From NCBI RefSeq assembly GCF_000952685.1, contig NZ_JYHV01000016.1, positions 54,756-118,755 on the forward strand: a stretch of 64,000 bases of DNA, in the 5' to 3' direction. This DNA is from Stutzerimonas stutzeri (lineage in GTDB: Bacteria > Pseudomonadota > Gammaproteobacteria > Pseudomonadales > Pseudomonadaceae). The translations under genes were made by a program, and so were the position numbers. The notes beneath the pieces are model-generated. The model was not told where the DNA came from. It saw nothing but the letters and a program-made list of their open reading frames with translations, and searched no databases. Below, in pieces: positions 23,051 through 32,530 of this stretch (its first letter is position 1; each line of letters starts with the position of its first letter).

Positions 23051-24226
23051 GTGGCGACGCTCATTACGTTCAGGAAAGCGCTGGCTTCGGCCTTGGTCAT
23101 AGGCTGTGCGGCCGTTGCTACTGCCGTCTTTTACGGGGATTCGACGTCTGGTGCCACAGTCGCTGCGACAGCGCCGGCGGTGCCTGTCAGGATCGGGATC
23201 GTTGAGCAACGCTCTGTACCGGTACTGATCCGCGCCCTAGGCAATGTGCGCTCCCAGCGCAGCGTTGAGATTCGCGCGCAGGTCGACGGTGTGCTCGTCG
23301 AATTGCCGGTCAAGGAAGGGCAGCTTGTCCGACGCGGAGACCTGCTCGCTCGTATCGATGATCGATCGATTGTGGCTGCGGTAGAGCAGGCCAAGGCACA
23401 GGCAGCGGTGACCGAGGCTCAGTTGGTGTCCGCCCGGCTGGATCTGCGCCGCTATCAATCGTTGGCCAAAACCCAGGCCATTGCTACCCAGACGCTGGAT
23501 CAGCAACGTGCGCTGGTGGCCCAGCTGGAAGCCACTTTACGCACCCACGAAGCCAGCGTGGCAGCCAGTCAGGTACAGCTCTCACATACTCAAATCCGTG
23601 CGCCGAGCGATGGTCGGGTAGGGATTCACAACGTACATGAAGGCAATTTTCTAAGGGCCAGCGATGCACAGGGGCTGTTCTCCGTGGTGCAGCTGGACCC
23701 GATCAGCGTCGAGGTGTCGTTACCCCAGCGGATGTTGCCGCAATTGCAGGCGCTGCGGCCTGGCAGCGAGAGCGACCCGGTGCTGCTGCAGGCGTACTCG
23801 GGCGACGGTGGTTTGCTGCTCGGCGAAGGGCTCCTGACGCTGATAGACAACCGAGTGTCGACGCAGACTGGAACCATCCGGATCAAGGGCGACTTCGCCA
23901 ACCCAGACGGACGCCTATGGCCGGATCAGTCAGTGACCGTGAGCCTTCCGGTGCAGACCTTGCCGAACGCGTTGGTGGTGCCACATCGAGCACTGCGCCA
24001 GGGTGTCGATCAGGTCCTGGTCTGGCGTGTCGTGGACGGCAGCGCCGCGCCCCAAGCGGTACAGGTGCTCCATTCTGATAACGAGATTGCTGTGATCAGT
24101 GGCCTGGCCGTTGGGGACACCGTGGTGGTCGATGGGCATTCGCGGCTGCGGCCGGGCGTGGCCGTCCGTACGCTCGATGAGGCCCAGCAACCGGAACCTG
24201 CGATGGCCACCCGGAGGGGATTCTGA
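23051..24226 (+). CDS. RND efflux periplasmic adaptor subunit (HlyD/MexA-like)
   Basis: The 391-aa protein starts with GTG at 23051 behind AAGGAGAG. The N-terminal hydrophobic segment ends VIGC (Cys19), a possible lipobox. It is followed by the lipoyl/barrel half-motif VRSQRSVEIRAQVDGVLVEL, then a coiled-coil hairpin (about 105-165), the second lipoyl half with IRAPSDGRVGIHNVHEGNFL, and a beta-barrel with a membrane-proximal domain. This is the standard membrane fusion protein plan. It would bridge the pump and outer membrane factor encoded next. Its stop overlaps the pump start by one base. Confidence 0.93.
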   Translation: MATLITFRKALASALVIGCAAVATAVFYGDSTSGATVAATAPAVPVRIGIVEQRSVPVLIRALGNVRSQRSVEIRAQVDGVLVELPVKEGQLVRRGDLLARIDDRSIVAAVEQAKAQAAVTEAQLVSARLDLRRYQSLAKTQAIATQTLDQQRALVAQLEATLRTHEASVAASQVQLSHTQIRAPSDGRVGIHNVHEGNFLRASDAQGLFSVVQLDPISVEVSLPQRMLPQLQALRPGSESDPVLLQAYSGDGGLLLGEGLLTLIDNRVSTQTGTIRIKGDFANPDGRLWPDQSVTVSLPVQTLPNALVVPHRALRQGVDQVLVWRVVDGSAAPQAVQVLHSDNEIAVISGLAVGDTVVVDGHSRLRPGVAVRTLDEAQQPEPAMATRRGF

Positions 24227-27200
24227 TGGCCCCGCGCAGCCTCTACGCCTGGTTCATGGATCACCCGGTCGGCACGATTCTGCTGACCGTCGCCCTGGTG
24301 CTGCTTGGCGCGCTGGCATTCCCGCGCTTATCCATCGCGCCGTTGCCCGAGGCAGAATTTCCGACCCTGCAGATAACCGCCAACCTGCCCGGAGCCAGTG
24401 CCGAAACCATGGCCTCGTCGGTGGCGACGCCCCTGGAAGTTCAGCTCAGCACGATCTCGGGCATCACCGAGATGACCTCGTCCAGTTCCCTGGGCATGGT
24501 CACGCTCAACCTGCAGTTCAATCTGGAAAAAGACATCGACAGCGCCGCCCAGGAAGTCCAGGCCGCGATCAATACAGCCTCGGCGCGGTTGCCGGAGGAC
24601 ATGCCGAGCCTGCCGACGTGGCGTAAGGTCAACCCGGCCGACAGCCCGATCCTGATCCTGCGCGTCAACTCCGACCACCTGTCCCTGATCGAGCTTAGCG
24701 ACCACGCCGAAACCGTTCTGGCGCGGCAGCTCAGCCAGATTCAAGGCGTCGGCTTGATCGATGTGGTCGGTCAGCACCGGCCGGCCATACGCATCCAGGC
24801 CCGCCCGGAAGTGCTTGCCGGCGCCGGGGTGACACTGGGCGACATACGCGAAGCCGTACAGCGCTCCAGCGTCAACCTGCCGAAGGGGGCGCTGTACGGC
24901 AACAACCGCATCTCCACCTTGGCGGTCAACGACCAGCTGTTCGAGGCGCACGAATACGAGGACATAATCGTCACCTACCGCAACGGATCGGCGGTGCGGA
25001 TCAAGGACCTGGCGACGGTCCGGGTTGGCGCGGAAAACGACTATACCCAGCACTGGCCCAATGGTCGACCCGGCGTGGTTCTGGTGATTCGGCGTCAACC
25101 GGGCGCCAATATCGTGGCCACTGCCGAGCGTATTCAGGCAGCCCTGCCGGGGTTGCGCGAAGCGCTGCCGGCGGCGATGGAAGTCGAAGTGCTAAACGAC
25201 CGTACGCGCACGATTCGTTCCTCGCTGCACGAAGTCATGCTGACGCTGGTCATCGCGATTGTGCTGGTCGTAGGGGTGATGGCGCTGTTCCTGCGCCAGT
25301 GGTCGGCAACGCTGATCGTCGCAACCGTGCTGGGGGTTTCGCTGGTTGCGACCTGTGCGGTGATGTATCTGGCCGGCTTCAGCCTGAACAACCTCACCCT
25401 GGTCGCTATCGTGATAGCGGTAGGGTTCATCGTTGACGATGCCATTGTGGTGGTCGAGAACATCCACCGGCATCTGGAGGCCGGGGACACTCGCTACGAC
25501 GCGGCGCTCAAGGGTGTACAGGAAATCGGCTTCACCGTGGTGTCGATCAGTGTGTCGCTGATCGCGGCGTTCATTCCGCTGTTATTCATGGGCGGTGTGA
25601 TTGGACGCCTGTTCCGTGAGTTCGCCTTGACGGCGACCGCCGCCATCCTGATCTCGGTGGTGGTCTGTCTGACCCTGGTGCCAACGCTGGCGGCGTTGTT
25701 CATGCGGGCACCGAAACACCGTCAGTCCAGCACGACGGGCATAACCGGGCGGCTGGTCAGCGGCTATGACCGGGTATTGCGTTGGGCGCTGGATCACCAG
25801 CGCACCATGCTCGGCATCTTCGGGTTGAGCGTGATGCTGAGCGTGGCGAGCTTCGTGATGATTCCCAAGGGGTTCTTCCCGCTGCAGGACACGGCTTTCA
25901 TCGTCGGCTTCACCCAAGCCGCACCAGACATCTCCTATGACGAGATGGTCGCCAAGCACCAGGCACTGCAGGCGGTTATCAGCCAGGATCCAGCCATCAT
26001 CAGCTACAACCATGGCGTCGGCGGTGTTGCCAGCGACTCGATAGGCAACGGCCGCATGTGGCTGGTGCTCAATGATCCCGGGGAGCGTGACGAGAACGTC
26101 AGCGAAGTCATCGACCGACTGCGCCCACAGCTGGCGCAGGTGCCGGGAATCCAAGTCTTTCTGCGTGCGGCCCAGGACATCAACATCGGCGCTGGGGTGC
26201 CCCGTGCCCAGTATCAATATGTCCTGCGCGCACAGAGCAGTGCGGAGCTGGCGCAGTGGACCCGGACGTTGACCGATCGACTGCGGCAGATGCCCGAGTT
26301 CCAGGACGTGTCCCATGACCTGCAACTGGACGCCAATATCACCCGCCTGAGCATCGACCGGGATGAGGCCGCCCGCTACGGTTTCTCCGCCGTTGACGTC
26401 GATAACGCCCTGTACGACGCCTTCGGCCAGCGCCAGATCAACGAATACCAGACTGAGACCAACCAGTATCAGGTTGTGCTCGAGCTGAGCACGGCGCAGC
26501 GGGGCAACGCCGAGAGCCTGGCCTTCTTTCATCTGCGTTCGCCCACCACGGGCGAGATGGTGCCGCTGCGTACCTTCGCCCGCCTCGAGGACCAGGAAAG
26601 CGGCCCTCAGGTCATTTCCCATAACGGCATGCTGCCGGCCGCCAATATCTCGTTCAACCTGCGTGCCGGTGTCGCCCTGGGCGACGCAGTGGCGCAACTC
26701 AATGCGCTGCAGTTAGAGATCGGCATGCCGGCTTCGGTGACCGGCACCTTTCAGGGCGCCGCTGAAGCGTTTCAGGCTTCGCTGGCCAGCCAGCCGCTGC
26801 TGATCCTCACTGCATTGCTGGCGGTTTACATCATCCTTGGCGTGCTCTATGAGAGCTTCGTCCATCCGCTGACCATCTTGTCGACGCTACCGTCGGCCGG
26901 CGTTGGCGCCATTCTGTTGCTGTGGGCTTGGCAACTGGATTTCTCGATCATGGCGTTGATCGGGCTGATTCTGCTGATCGGCATCGTCAAGAAGAACGGC
27001 ATCCTGCTGATCGACTTCGCTCTGCATGCCCAGCGGGTAGGCGGGTTGTCGCCACGCGAGGCGATCCACCAGGCTTGTCTGACGCGCTTCCGTCCGATCG
27101 TGATGACTACCCTGGCCGCGCTGCTCGGGGCGGTGCCGCTAATGCTGGCGTTCGGAACCGGGGCGGAGCTGCGTGAACCGCTGGGCGTGGCCATCGTCGG

Positions 27201-27324
27201 CGGGCTGATGCTCAGTCAGGTGCTGACGCTGCTCACCACCCCCGTCGTGTACCTGGCACTGGATCGCTTGTCCCGGCGCGATCGCGCACCGGCCACCGCT
27301 CAACCGACAGGAGAGGTGGCATGA
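24226..27324 (+). CDS. RND efflux pump permease (HAE1 family)
   Basis: The 1032-aa protein has the full twofold RND plan: membrane helix 1 (HPVGTILLTVALVLLGALAF), a large periplasmic loop (about 35-330), helices 2-6 with the proton-relay pair in VGFIVDDAIVVVEN, helix 7, a second periplasmic loop and helices 8-12 ending near the C-terminus. Substrate-loop features (TVRVGAENDYTQ) resemble the MdtB/MdtC-MuxB type drug pumps rather than metal pumps, since no Met-rich sites are seen. Only one pump gene is present, so it is a homotrimer system. It overlaps the outer-membrane factor gene by 4 bp. Confidence 0.95.
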   Translation: MAPRSLYAWFMDHPVGTILLTVALVLLGALAFPRLSIAPLPEAEFPTLQITANLPGASAETMASSVATPLEVQLSTISGITEMTSSSSLGMVTLNLQFNLEKDIDSAAQEVQAAINTASARLPEDMPSLPTWRKVNPADSPILILRVNSDHLSLIELSDHAETVLARQLSQIQGVGLIDVVGQHRPAIRIQARPEVLAGAGVTLGDIREAVQRSSVNLPKGALYGNNRISTLAVNDQLFEAHEYEDIIVTYRNGSAVRIKDLATVRVGAENDYTQHWPNGRPGVVLVIRRQPGANIVATAERIQAALPGLREALPAAMEVEVLNDRTRTIRSSLHEVMLTLVIAIVLVVGVMALFLRQWSATLIVATVLGVSLVATCAVMYLAGFSLNNLTLVAIVIAVGFIVDDAIVVVENIHRHLEAGDTRYDAALKGVQEIGFTVVSISVSLIAAFIPLLFMGGVIGRLFREFALTATAAILISVVVCLTLVPTLAALFMRAPKHRQSSTTGITGRLVSGYDRVLRWALDHQRTMLGIFGLSVMLSVASFVMIPKGFFPLQDTAFIVGFTQAAPDISYDEMVAKHQALQAVISQDPAIISYNHGVGGVASDSIGNGRMWLVLNDPGERDENVSEVIDRLRPQLAQVPGIQVFLRAAQDINIGAGVPRAQYQYVLRAQSSAELAQWTRTLTDRLRQMPEFQDVSHDLQLDANITRLSIDRDEAARYGFSAVDVDNALYDAFGQRQINEYQTETNQYQVVLELSTAQRGNAESLAFFHLRSPTTGEMVPLRTFARLEDQESGPQVISHNGMLPAANISFNLRAGVALGDAVAQLNALQLEIGMPASVTGTFQGAAEAFQASLASQPLLILTALLAVYIILGVLYESFVHPLTILSTLPSAGVGAILLLWAWQLDFSIMALIGLILLIGIVKKNGILLIDFALHAQRVGGLSPREAIHQACLTRFRPIVMTTLAALLGAVPLMLAFGTGAELREPLGVAIVGGLMLSQVLTLLTTPVVYLALDRLSRRDRAPATAQPTGEVA

Positions 27325-28700
27325 ACGCGCGAGCATTATGGGTACTGGTGGTCATGCTCGGCTTGGCTGGATGCGCGGGCCAGGCGGGCAGGGACGAACC
27401 GCTCGAGCAGCCAGCATCCGCACTGCCGTCAGCACTGGCTGTTCTGTCTCCGCGCTGGTGGGAGAGCTTCGAGGATCCATCGCTCGAGCGTCTGATTCGC
27501 CTGGCACTGCGCGACAACCTCGACCTGTTGAGCGCCAATGAGCGGGTACGCGAGCAACGTGCGCAACGACGTCTGGCTGCGGCTGCTCTGGGGCCTGATA
27601 TCGCCATCAGCGGTCAATACGGACGTGCCCGCAACGCGCAGGACGGCCGAACGAACGACCACTTCTACGGGTTGGATCTGGCTTGGGAGCTGGATGTATC
27701 CGGTCGGTTGCGTGCCCTGCGCGATGCCAGCGACGCCGAGCTACGTGCCTCTTGGGAGGACTACCGGAGCTTGCGCATCGGGTTGATGGCCGAGGTTGCC
27801 AACACCTACCTGAGCTATCGTCTGGCGCAACAGCAGTTGGCGATCGCCACCCGCACTGGCGAGACGCAGCGTGAAATCGCCCGGGTGACCCGTGAACGCT
27901 TTGCCCAGGGGACCGTGAGTCGCCTGGATCTCGAGCGGATCGAAGCCCAGGTGCAGATCACCGAAGCGGAAATCCCCGTCGCACGTCAGCAACAAGTCGA
28001 TGCACGTTACGCGCTGGCCTATCTGCTGGCCACTGAATATCAACAGGTTGACGCGATTCTTGCGGATGGGCCAGAAACGACAAGCCTGCCGAATGAGGAT
28101 GCGTTGGCGGCGTTGCTCGAGGTGCCGGTGGAGATCCTGCGAGAACGCCCCGATGTACGCGCAGCCAGTGAGCGCCTCACGGCGGCGGGAGCGGGGCTGG
28201 CTGCCAGCCGGGCCGCGCGCTATCCGCAACTGACGCTGGGTGCCTTGGGCGGATTCGAACGTGGCACCAGCGTCCCCGCCTGGTCGCTGACCGCAGGGCT
28301 GCTGCAGCCGCTGTTCGACTTCGGCCGCATTCGCGCTGGCATCGAGGCCAGCGATGCACGCCAGGCACAGGCGCTGCTGGCCTACGAAGCGTCGCTACGC
28401 CAGGCGATGCGGGAAACCCAGAGCGCCATTCATGCCTACGGTCAGGGCTGGCAACGCCAGCAGCGCTTCGACCAGGCGGCTACGTCCGCCACGCGTGCGG
28501 TCGCGCTGGCGCGTAACCAATACCAGATCGGCACCGTGTCGCTGTTGGAGGTCCTGGATGCCGAACGCAGCCTGTTCGATATCCAGCGCAATCAGGTGCA
28601 AGCGAGCGCCGACATCTCGCTGCGCTGGGTCGAGCTGCACCGGACGATCGGCGTCGCGCCCGCCCTTCCTTCCACGCCGCTTGCCGCGAACGGTAACTGA
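27321..28700 (+). CDS. RND efflux outer-membrane factor, NodT family lipoprotein
   Basis: The 459-aa protein has a lipoprotein signal (MLGLAGC, Cys18) and two TolC-like repeats, each with long helices and a strand pair: WWESFEDPSLERLIRLALRD, then AELRASWEDYRSLRIGLMAE in the first half, and VPVEILRERPDVRAASERL with LTAGLLQPLFDFGRIRAGIE in the second. These are NodT/OprM family hallmarks. It forms the outer-membrane exit duct of the tripartite pump. The ATG at 27321 overlaps the pump stop by 4 bp. Confidence 0.94.
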   Translation: MNARALWVLVVMLGLAGCAGQAGRDEPLEQPASALPSALAVLSPRWWESFEDPSLERLIRLALRDNLDLLSANERVREQRAQRRLAAAALGPDIAISGQYGRARNAQDGRTNDHFYGLDLAWELDVSGRLRALRDASDAELRASWEDYRSLRIGLMAEVANTYLSYRLAQQQLAIATRTGETQREIARVTRERFAQGTVSRLDLERIEAQVQITEAEIPVARQQQVDARYALAYLLATEYQQVDAILADGPETTSLPNEDALAALLEVPVEILRERPDVRAASERLTAAGAGLAASRAARYPQLTLGALGGFERGTSVPAWSLTAGLLQPLFDFGRIRAGIEASDARQAQALLAYEASLRQAMRETQSAIHAYGQGWQRQQRFDQAATSATRAVALARNQYQIGTVSLLEVLDAERSLFDIQRNQVQASADISLRWVELHRTIGVAPALPSTPLAANGN

Positions 28701-28873
28701 CCCATGCGATCGCTATTCACTGCGCCGGAGCGCTCGAAGCTCGGGAGCGATCGAAGCGCCATTGAAAGAGGTGAACAACGCTTGGAATCTTGGGTGCTGC
28801 TCGACCTGTTTAGTCGTCAACGCTAGCGGAGTTGATCGGCGGCGCCTTCAACGTCCAGGCGATCGCTTCCCAT

Positions 28874-29347
28874 TCAGACAAATCCGATCCAGCGGCCAGC
28901 GATGAGGATCGAAAGCCAAAGCATGGCGGAGGCGGCGGCGAGGGTACGAACTCGAACAGTTAGCTGGTTGCTGCACAGGGCGGTATTAAAGTGGCCGCCG
29001 CGATGCTGGAGAGTGATGTTACAGATTGCCACCACTAGCAGTGCCGCTTTGTAGCGAAACGCTGGGTTCTCTGCGTATTCGACCGGTTTCACGGAGAACA
29101 ACCAAAGGCCGGTAATCACCGCGAGCGTGAAGCCCGTCGCTGCCGCGCGTACAAGAAAGGGTCCAAGGATTGGCAGAGCCCGCGCGTGCCGTGACCGTAA
29201 AACGAGCCAATCGAGGGGCAAGATCGCGCCTAGCAGTAGCCCTATGCCAAGGATGTGAGCTGCATTGACGACGAGATAGGCGATCCAGGATTCCTGCAGG
29301 AAGACGGCGCCGGGCCAGGCGGCGATTGATTGCAGAAAAACTGTCAT
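28874..29347 (-). CDS. Small integral membrane protein, DUF6644-like
   Basis: The 157-aa protein has four hydrophobic segments: the N-terminal region to IAYLVVNAAHILGIGLLLGA, then ATGFTLAVITGLWLFSV, YKAALLVVAICNITL, and LAAASAMLWLSILIAGRW. The pattern (His in AAHILG, a VEYAENPAFRYK loop) is that of small DUF6644-type membrane proteins of unknown function, sometimes suspected of haem binding. It follows the DUF6152-like gene by 10 bp, so both form a two-gene operon. Function unknown. Confidence 0.8.
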   Translation of the reverse strand: MTVFLQSIAAWPGAVFLQESWIAYLVVNAAHILGIGLLLGAILPLDWLVLRSRHARALPILGPFLVRAAATGFTLAVITGLWLFSVKPVEYAENPAFRYKAALLVVAICNITLQHRGGHFNTALCSNQLTVRVRTLAAASAMLWLSILIAGRWIGFV

Positions 29348-29357
29348 CGCCGCGGCG

Positions 29358-29795
29358 TCATTCCTTGATGCGTTCCGGATACATGTCGTATTGCTTGCCG
29401 CCGACCGTAACCCGCACGGCTTTCATATGCGCTTCGTTCGGCTCTTTGGTACGGTTGCCGAGTACCGTGATGTCATCGCCCACTTTGGCAGTATCGCCAG
29501 TAAAACCGGAACGTTGTGTCTGGTTCGGATTCCCCAGATCAACTCGCCATACGCGGCCGTCTTGAGCCTTTACGCGTAAGACCGGATGAGGTGGAGCCAT
29601 CGAAATTTCATCAATTGTGCCCTTCAATTCCGAGAGCTCTTCTTCTGCCCAGGCCCAACCGTGGTGAGCGAAGACTTGTGTTGTAGCCAACACTATCGCT
29701 GTGACACAAAGGACTGAGGCCATACGACGGGCAAATTTGTTCGCCGTGATGGAGGCTGCTCGGATGGCGGTTCGGCTTTCGCTTGATATCGACAT
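29358..29795 (-). CDS. Periplasmic DUF6152-like protein
   Basis: The 145-aa protein is started at ATG 29795; a longer frame lacks a sensible N-terminus. A signal peptide ends TQVFA before HHGWAWAEEELSELKGTI. A small beta-rich domain follows (VLRVKAQDGRVWRVDLGNP, then GDDITVLGNRTKEPNEAHMK). HHGW after cleavage plus an OB-like fold is the DUF6152 pattern. The N-terminal His pair could bind metal, but that is inference. Codon use is less GC-rich than in the T3SS block. Confidence 0.8.
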   Translation of the reverse strand: MSISSESRTAIRAASITANKFARRMASVLCVTAIVLATTQVFAHHGWAWAEEELSELKGTIDEISMAPPHPVLRVKAQDGRVWRVDLGNPNQTQRSGFTGDTAKVGDDITVLGNRTKEPNEAHMKAVRVTVGGKQYDMYPERIKE

Positions 29796-30033
29796 GATGA
29801 TGCTCTTGAGGCGAATAAGTAGGTGTTGGACACATTGAACGCGGCTTCCGGTAAAACAAGAACTGCCAGTGCCTACCGTCCTAAATGATGTGTAGCAGGT
29901 TCTGGGGACTTTCGCTTTCAACGTCATGTTCAAACGCTACGAGCTGGACGCAACACCGGACGAAGACCCAACCAAACGTCAGATCGCTTGTCAGTTTCAT
30001 TACCGCGCACGAATAACCAGATAAGGAACTGAC
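29796..30033. promoter_or_regulatory. Divergent intergenic region before asparaginase
   Basis: The 238-bp region separates the DUF6152-like operon (minus) from the asparaginase gene (plus) and must hold both promoters. No operator or structured RNA was recognisable. Confidence 0.35.
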
Positions 30034-31086
30034 ATGAAAAAGAGCTTATTGCTGTTGGCCGGGCTTTGCGCGGCGCTAACTGGCGGTGCCCATGCCCAGG
30101 AGAAGCCAACCGTTCAGTTCATTGCCACCGGTGGCACGATTGCCATGAAAATCGACCCGGTCAAAAACGCACCCGTACCTGCCATTTCTGGCGATGATTT
30201 GCTGGCCACCGTGCCTGAAGTGGCAAAGCTCGCCAAGATCGAAGTCAATAATCTATCGAACGTGCCTTCGGACTACATGGATCCCCCGCGGTGGGTGGAG
30301 CTTTCCAAGGCAGTAAACACTGCACTTCAGAATCCGGAAGTTTCGGGTGTGATCGTGTCGCACGGCACTGACACCCTGGAGGAAACCGCCTTCTGGCTTG
30401 ACCTGACCGTAAAATCGGAAAAGCCCGTCGTCGTTATTGGGGCACAGCGCAACGCGTCCTCTTCCGACTTCGACGGCCCCCGCAACCTGCTCAACGCTGT
30501 GCGGATTGCGGTTGATGAGCAAGCAAAGGGCAAAGGCACCATGCTGGCCATGAATAACCAGATCAATGCTGCGCGCCATGTGACCAAAACCCATACGGCC
30601 AACGTAGAGACCTTTCAATCTGGCGATTACGGTTTTCTAGGGGAGGTGTATCCCGACCGCGTGATTTTCGCCAGGGAGCCACTACGCCGACAGCATATCG
30701 AGATCAGCGCCGACACCATGCCAAAAGTGGAGATCGTTGCCATGTATGGAGGCGCCGATGGCAGCCTGCTGCGCAGCGCTGTCGACCAAGGCGCTGAAGG
30801 AATCGTGGTGCAGGCGCTGGGCATGGGAAACATGAACCGGCCGATGTTCGAGGCGGTGAAATATGCGCTGGGCAAGGAGGTACCGGTAGTCATCTCGACG
30901 CGTGTCTATAACGGGCGAGTCATGGCCAATTACGGCTTCGAGGGTGGCGGTAAAACGACCGCCGATGCAGGCGCCGTCATGGCAGGAAATCTGAGTCCAC
31001 AGAAGGCGCGCATTCTGCTGATGCTGCTTTTACAAAGCGGTAAATCGGGACAACAAGACCTACAGGCCGCATTCGACGAGATGTGA
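30034..31086 (+). CDS. ansB: Periplasmic type II L-asparaginase
   Basis: The 350-aa protein starts at ATG 30034 (AAGGAACTGAC upstream) and has a clear signal peptide ending AHAQ. Catalytic motif 1 is FIATGGTIAM with nucleophile Thr32. Motif 2 is VSHGTDTLEETAFW with Thr112 and Asp113, and the conserved GAQRNASSSDFDGPRNL follows. It hydrolyses asparagine (and usually glutamine in pseudomonads) to the acid and ammonia in the periplasm. It appears monocistronic. Confidence 0.96.
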   Translation: MKKSLLLLAGLCAALTGGAHAQEKPTVQFIATGGTIAMKIDPVKNAPVPAISGDDLLATVPEVAKLAKIEVNNLSNVPSDYMDPPRWVELSKAVNTALQNPEVSGVIVSHGTDTLEETAFWLDLTVKSEKPVVVIGAQRNASSSDFDGPRNLLNAVRIAVDEQAKGKGTMLAMNNQINAARHVTKTHTANVETFQSGDYGFLGEVYPDRVIFAREPLRRQHIEISADTMPKVEIVAMYGGADGSLLRSAVDQGAEGIVVQALGMGNMNRPMFEAVKYALGKEVPVVISTRVYNGRVMANYGFEGGGKTTADAGAVMAGNLSPQKARILLMLLLQSGKSGQQDLQAAFDEM

Positions 31087-31318
31087 ACACCCTGGACATG
31101 CAACAGTCGGCGCATGCAGGCCGCGAAGCAATGTAGCGGCGGCGCTTGAGTCGCGCAGCCTCGGTCACTGATCGTGGTCTTAAAGCCATGCACCTGAGTG
31201 CCGATATGTTGGGCTTCCTCATGGAGGCCCTCATGAGACTTTACGGTTTGCAATGGCGGCAATGTTGGGATTGGCGCCGGGATACCGGGTGGCCCCACCG
31301 AGCGCGAATGATCAATCG

Positions 31319-32110
31319 TTAGCGAAGCTGACGGAATACGATCGGGATGATGCGAATCGCATCCGTCACGTAGCGCTTCACCAGGCGCCGCGGCTCCGTG
31401 CACATACGATGCAGCCATTCAAGTGACATACGTTGCATCCATCTGGGCGCGCGCTTGACCTTGCCGGACAAAAAATTGATTGACGCGCCCACACAAAGCC
31501 CGACGCCCTGAGCCCCTCCGTTCGCATGGATCAGCTGGCCCAGAAGTTCCTGACGCGGACACCCGACGGCCAGCACGACCAGTTGTGCCGGGTGGTCGGT
31601 AACGAAATCCAGGCACGCTTGGATCTCCTCTGGGCGATCGAAGAAACCCATGGGTGGGTTGTGATGGATGAAAGTCACATTTCGGTATAGCTGACGCATC
31701 GTCTGTATTTCCGAGGCGTCACTGCCAATCACCGCTACTCGCCATTTCCTCGCGTCCGCGATGCGCATGAGTTCCTCGGTCAGATTGCTGCCAGGGATGA
31801 CCTCGCGCACCTGGATACGCATGAGCTTCATCAAGCCTTTCAAGACCTGGCTATCGCATATCCGGTGGCTGGCGTTGGCATAGGCGCGACGTAGCTCGGG
31901 ATCGTCTTCGAGCCGTACCACATGATTGACGTTGGGCGTCACGATATAACTGAACTCGGTATCGCTCGCCTCGATGATGTGCGAGATGAGTTCAGCATTT
32001 GATCCATTGTAGAGGTCGATATCGAATACCCTGAGCGTGTTTTGTCTGTCATTGCAACAGGACGGTCCTTCGTCTGCACGAGGCTCACTCCATCGCGGTT
32101 GCTTATGCAA
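31319..32110 (-). CDS. WecG/TagA/CpsF family glycosyltransferase
   Basis: TTG at 32110 is taken as start because AGGAGG (32118-32123 on this strand) is ideally spaced; no ATG or GTG in frame lies before the conserved domain. The 263-aa protein has the family sequence: SYIVTPNVNHVVRLEDDPEL, then a conserved Asp (RICDSQVLKGL), EVIPGSNLTEELMRIADAR, AVGCPRQELLGQLI and GLCVGASINFLSGKVKRAPR ending with EWLHRMCTEPRRLVKRY. These enzymes add UDP-activated ManNAc-type sugars to lipid-linked acceptors. No other polysaccharide gene is nearby. Confidence 0.88.
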   Translation of the reverse strand: MHKQPRWSEPRADEGPSCCNDRQNTLRVFDIDLYNGSNAELISHIIEASDTEFSYIVTPNVNHVVRLEDDPELRRAYANASHRICDSQVLKGLMKLMRIQVREVIPGSNLTEELMRIADARKWRVAVIGSDASEIQTMRQLYRNVTFIHHNPPMGFFDRPEEIQACLDFVTDHPAQLVVLAVGCPRQELLGQLIHANGGAQGVGLCVGASINFLSGKVKRAPRWMQRMSLEWLHRMCTEPRRLVKRYVTDAIRIIPIVFRQLR

Positions 32111-32530
32111 AACTCTGCCTCCTCGTTCGGCGTTTGGGATGCGTTCAAGCCAAGAACTGCTGTGTCGCTGCAGTTCTTTCGTTGCTCTTAAACTGAACCC
32201 AGTCGAACGAAGAGGTTCGAGCGAGGTGCCGAGAGGCCAGACGCAGCAGCTGAACCCGCATCGATGGCCAGCGCCGAGAATGCTGTCGGTCGCCCGGTGC
32301 ATGCCGTCCGGCCATGAGTGCGAACTTCCTCGGCACTAGACCCGCTCGATGTGCGTCGGGAAACACCACACCGGCAATGGCTTGCGGTGAAAGCCTGGGT
32401 GTGGCGGGGTGCCCAAAATGTCGAGCATTTCGATATGCGGGGTGTTACCGCGTCTCGCACGCATTTGCGTGGACGTTCCGGTAAAAGTACATCGACACGG
32501 CATGAACAGCGCAAGCCGAGTGGGGGCTTC
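32111..32530. other. 420-bp gap without recognised genes
   Basis: This lies between the glycosyltransferase start and the LysR stop. Short frames exist on both strands, but none has a ribosome site, domain or codon pattern of a gene. The glycosyltransferase promoter should be in its first part. Confidence 0.5.

Noticed and set aside
25582..26697. Long antisense frame inside the RND pump gene
   Set aside because: The plus strand is an unmistakable RND pump throughout; the antisense translation shows no family features.
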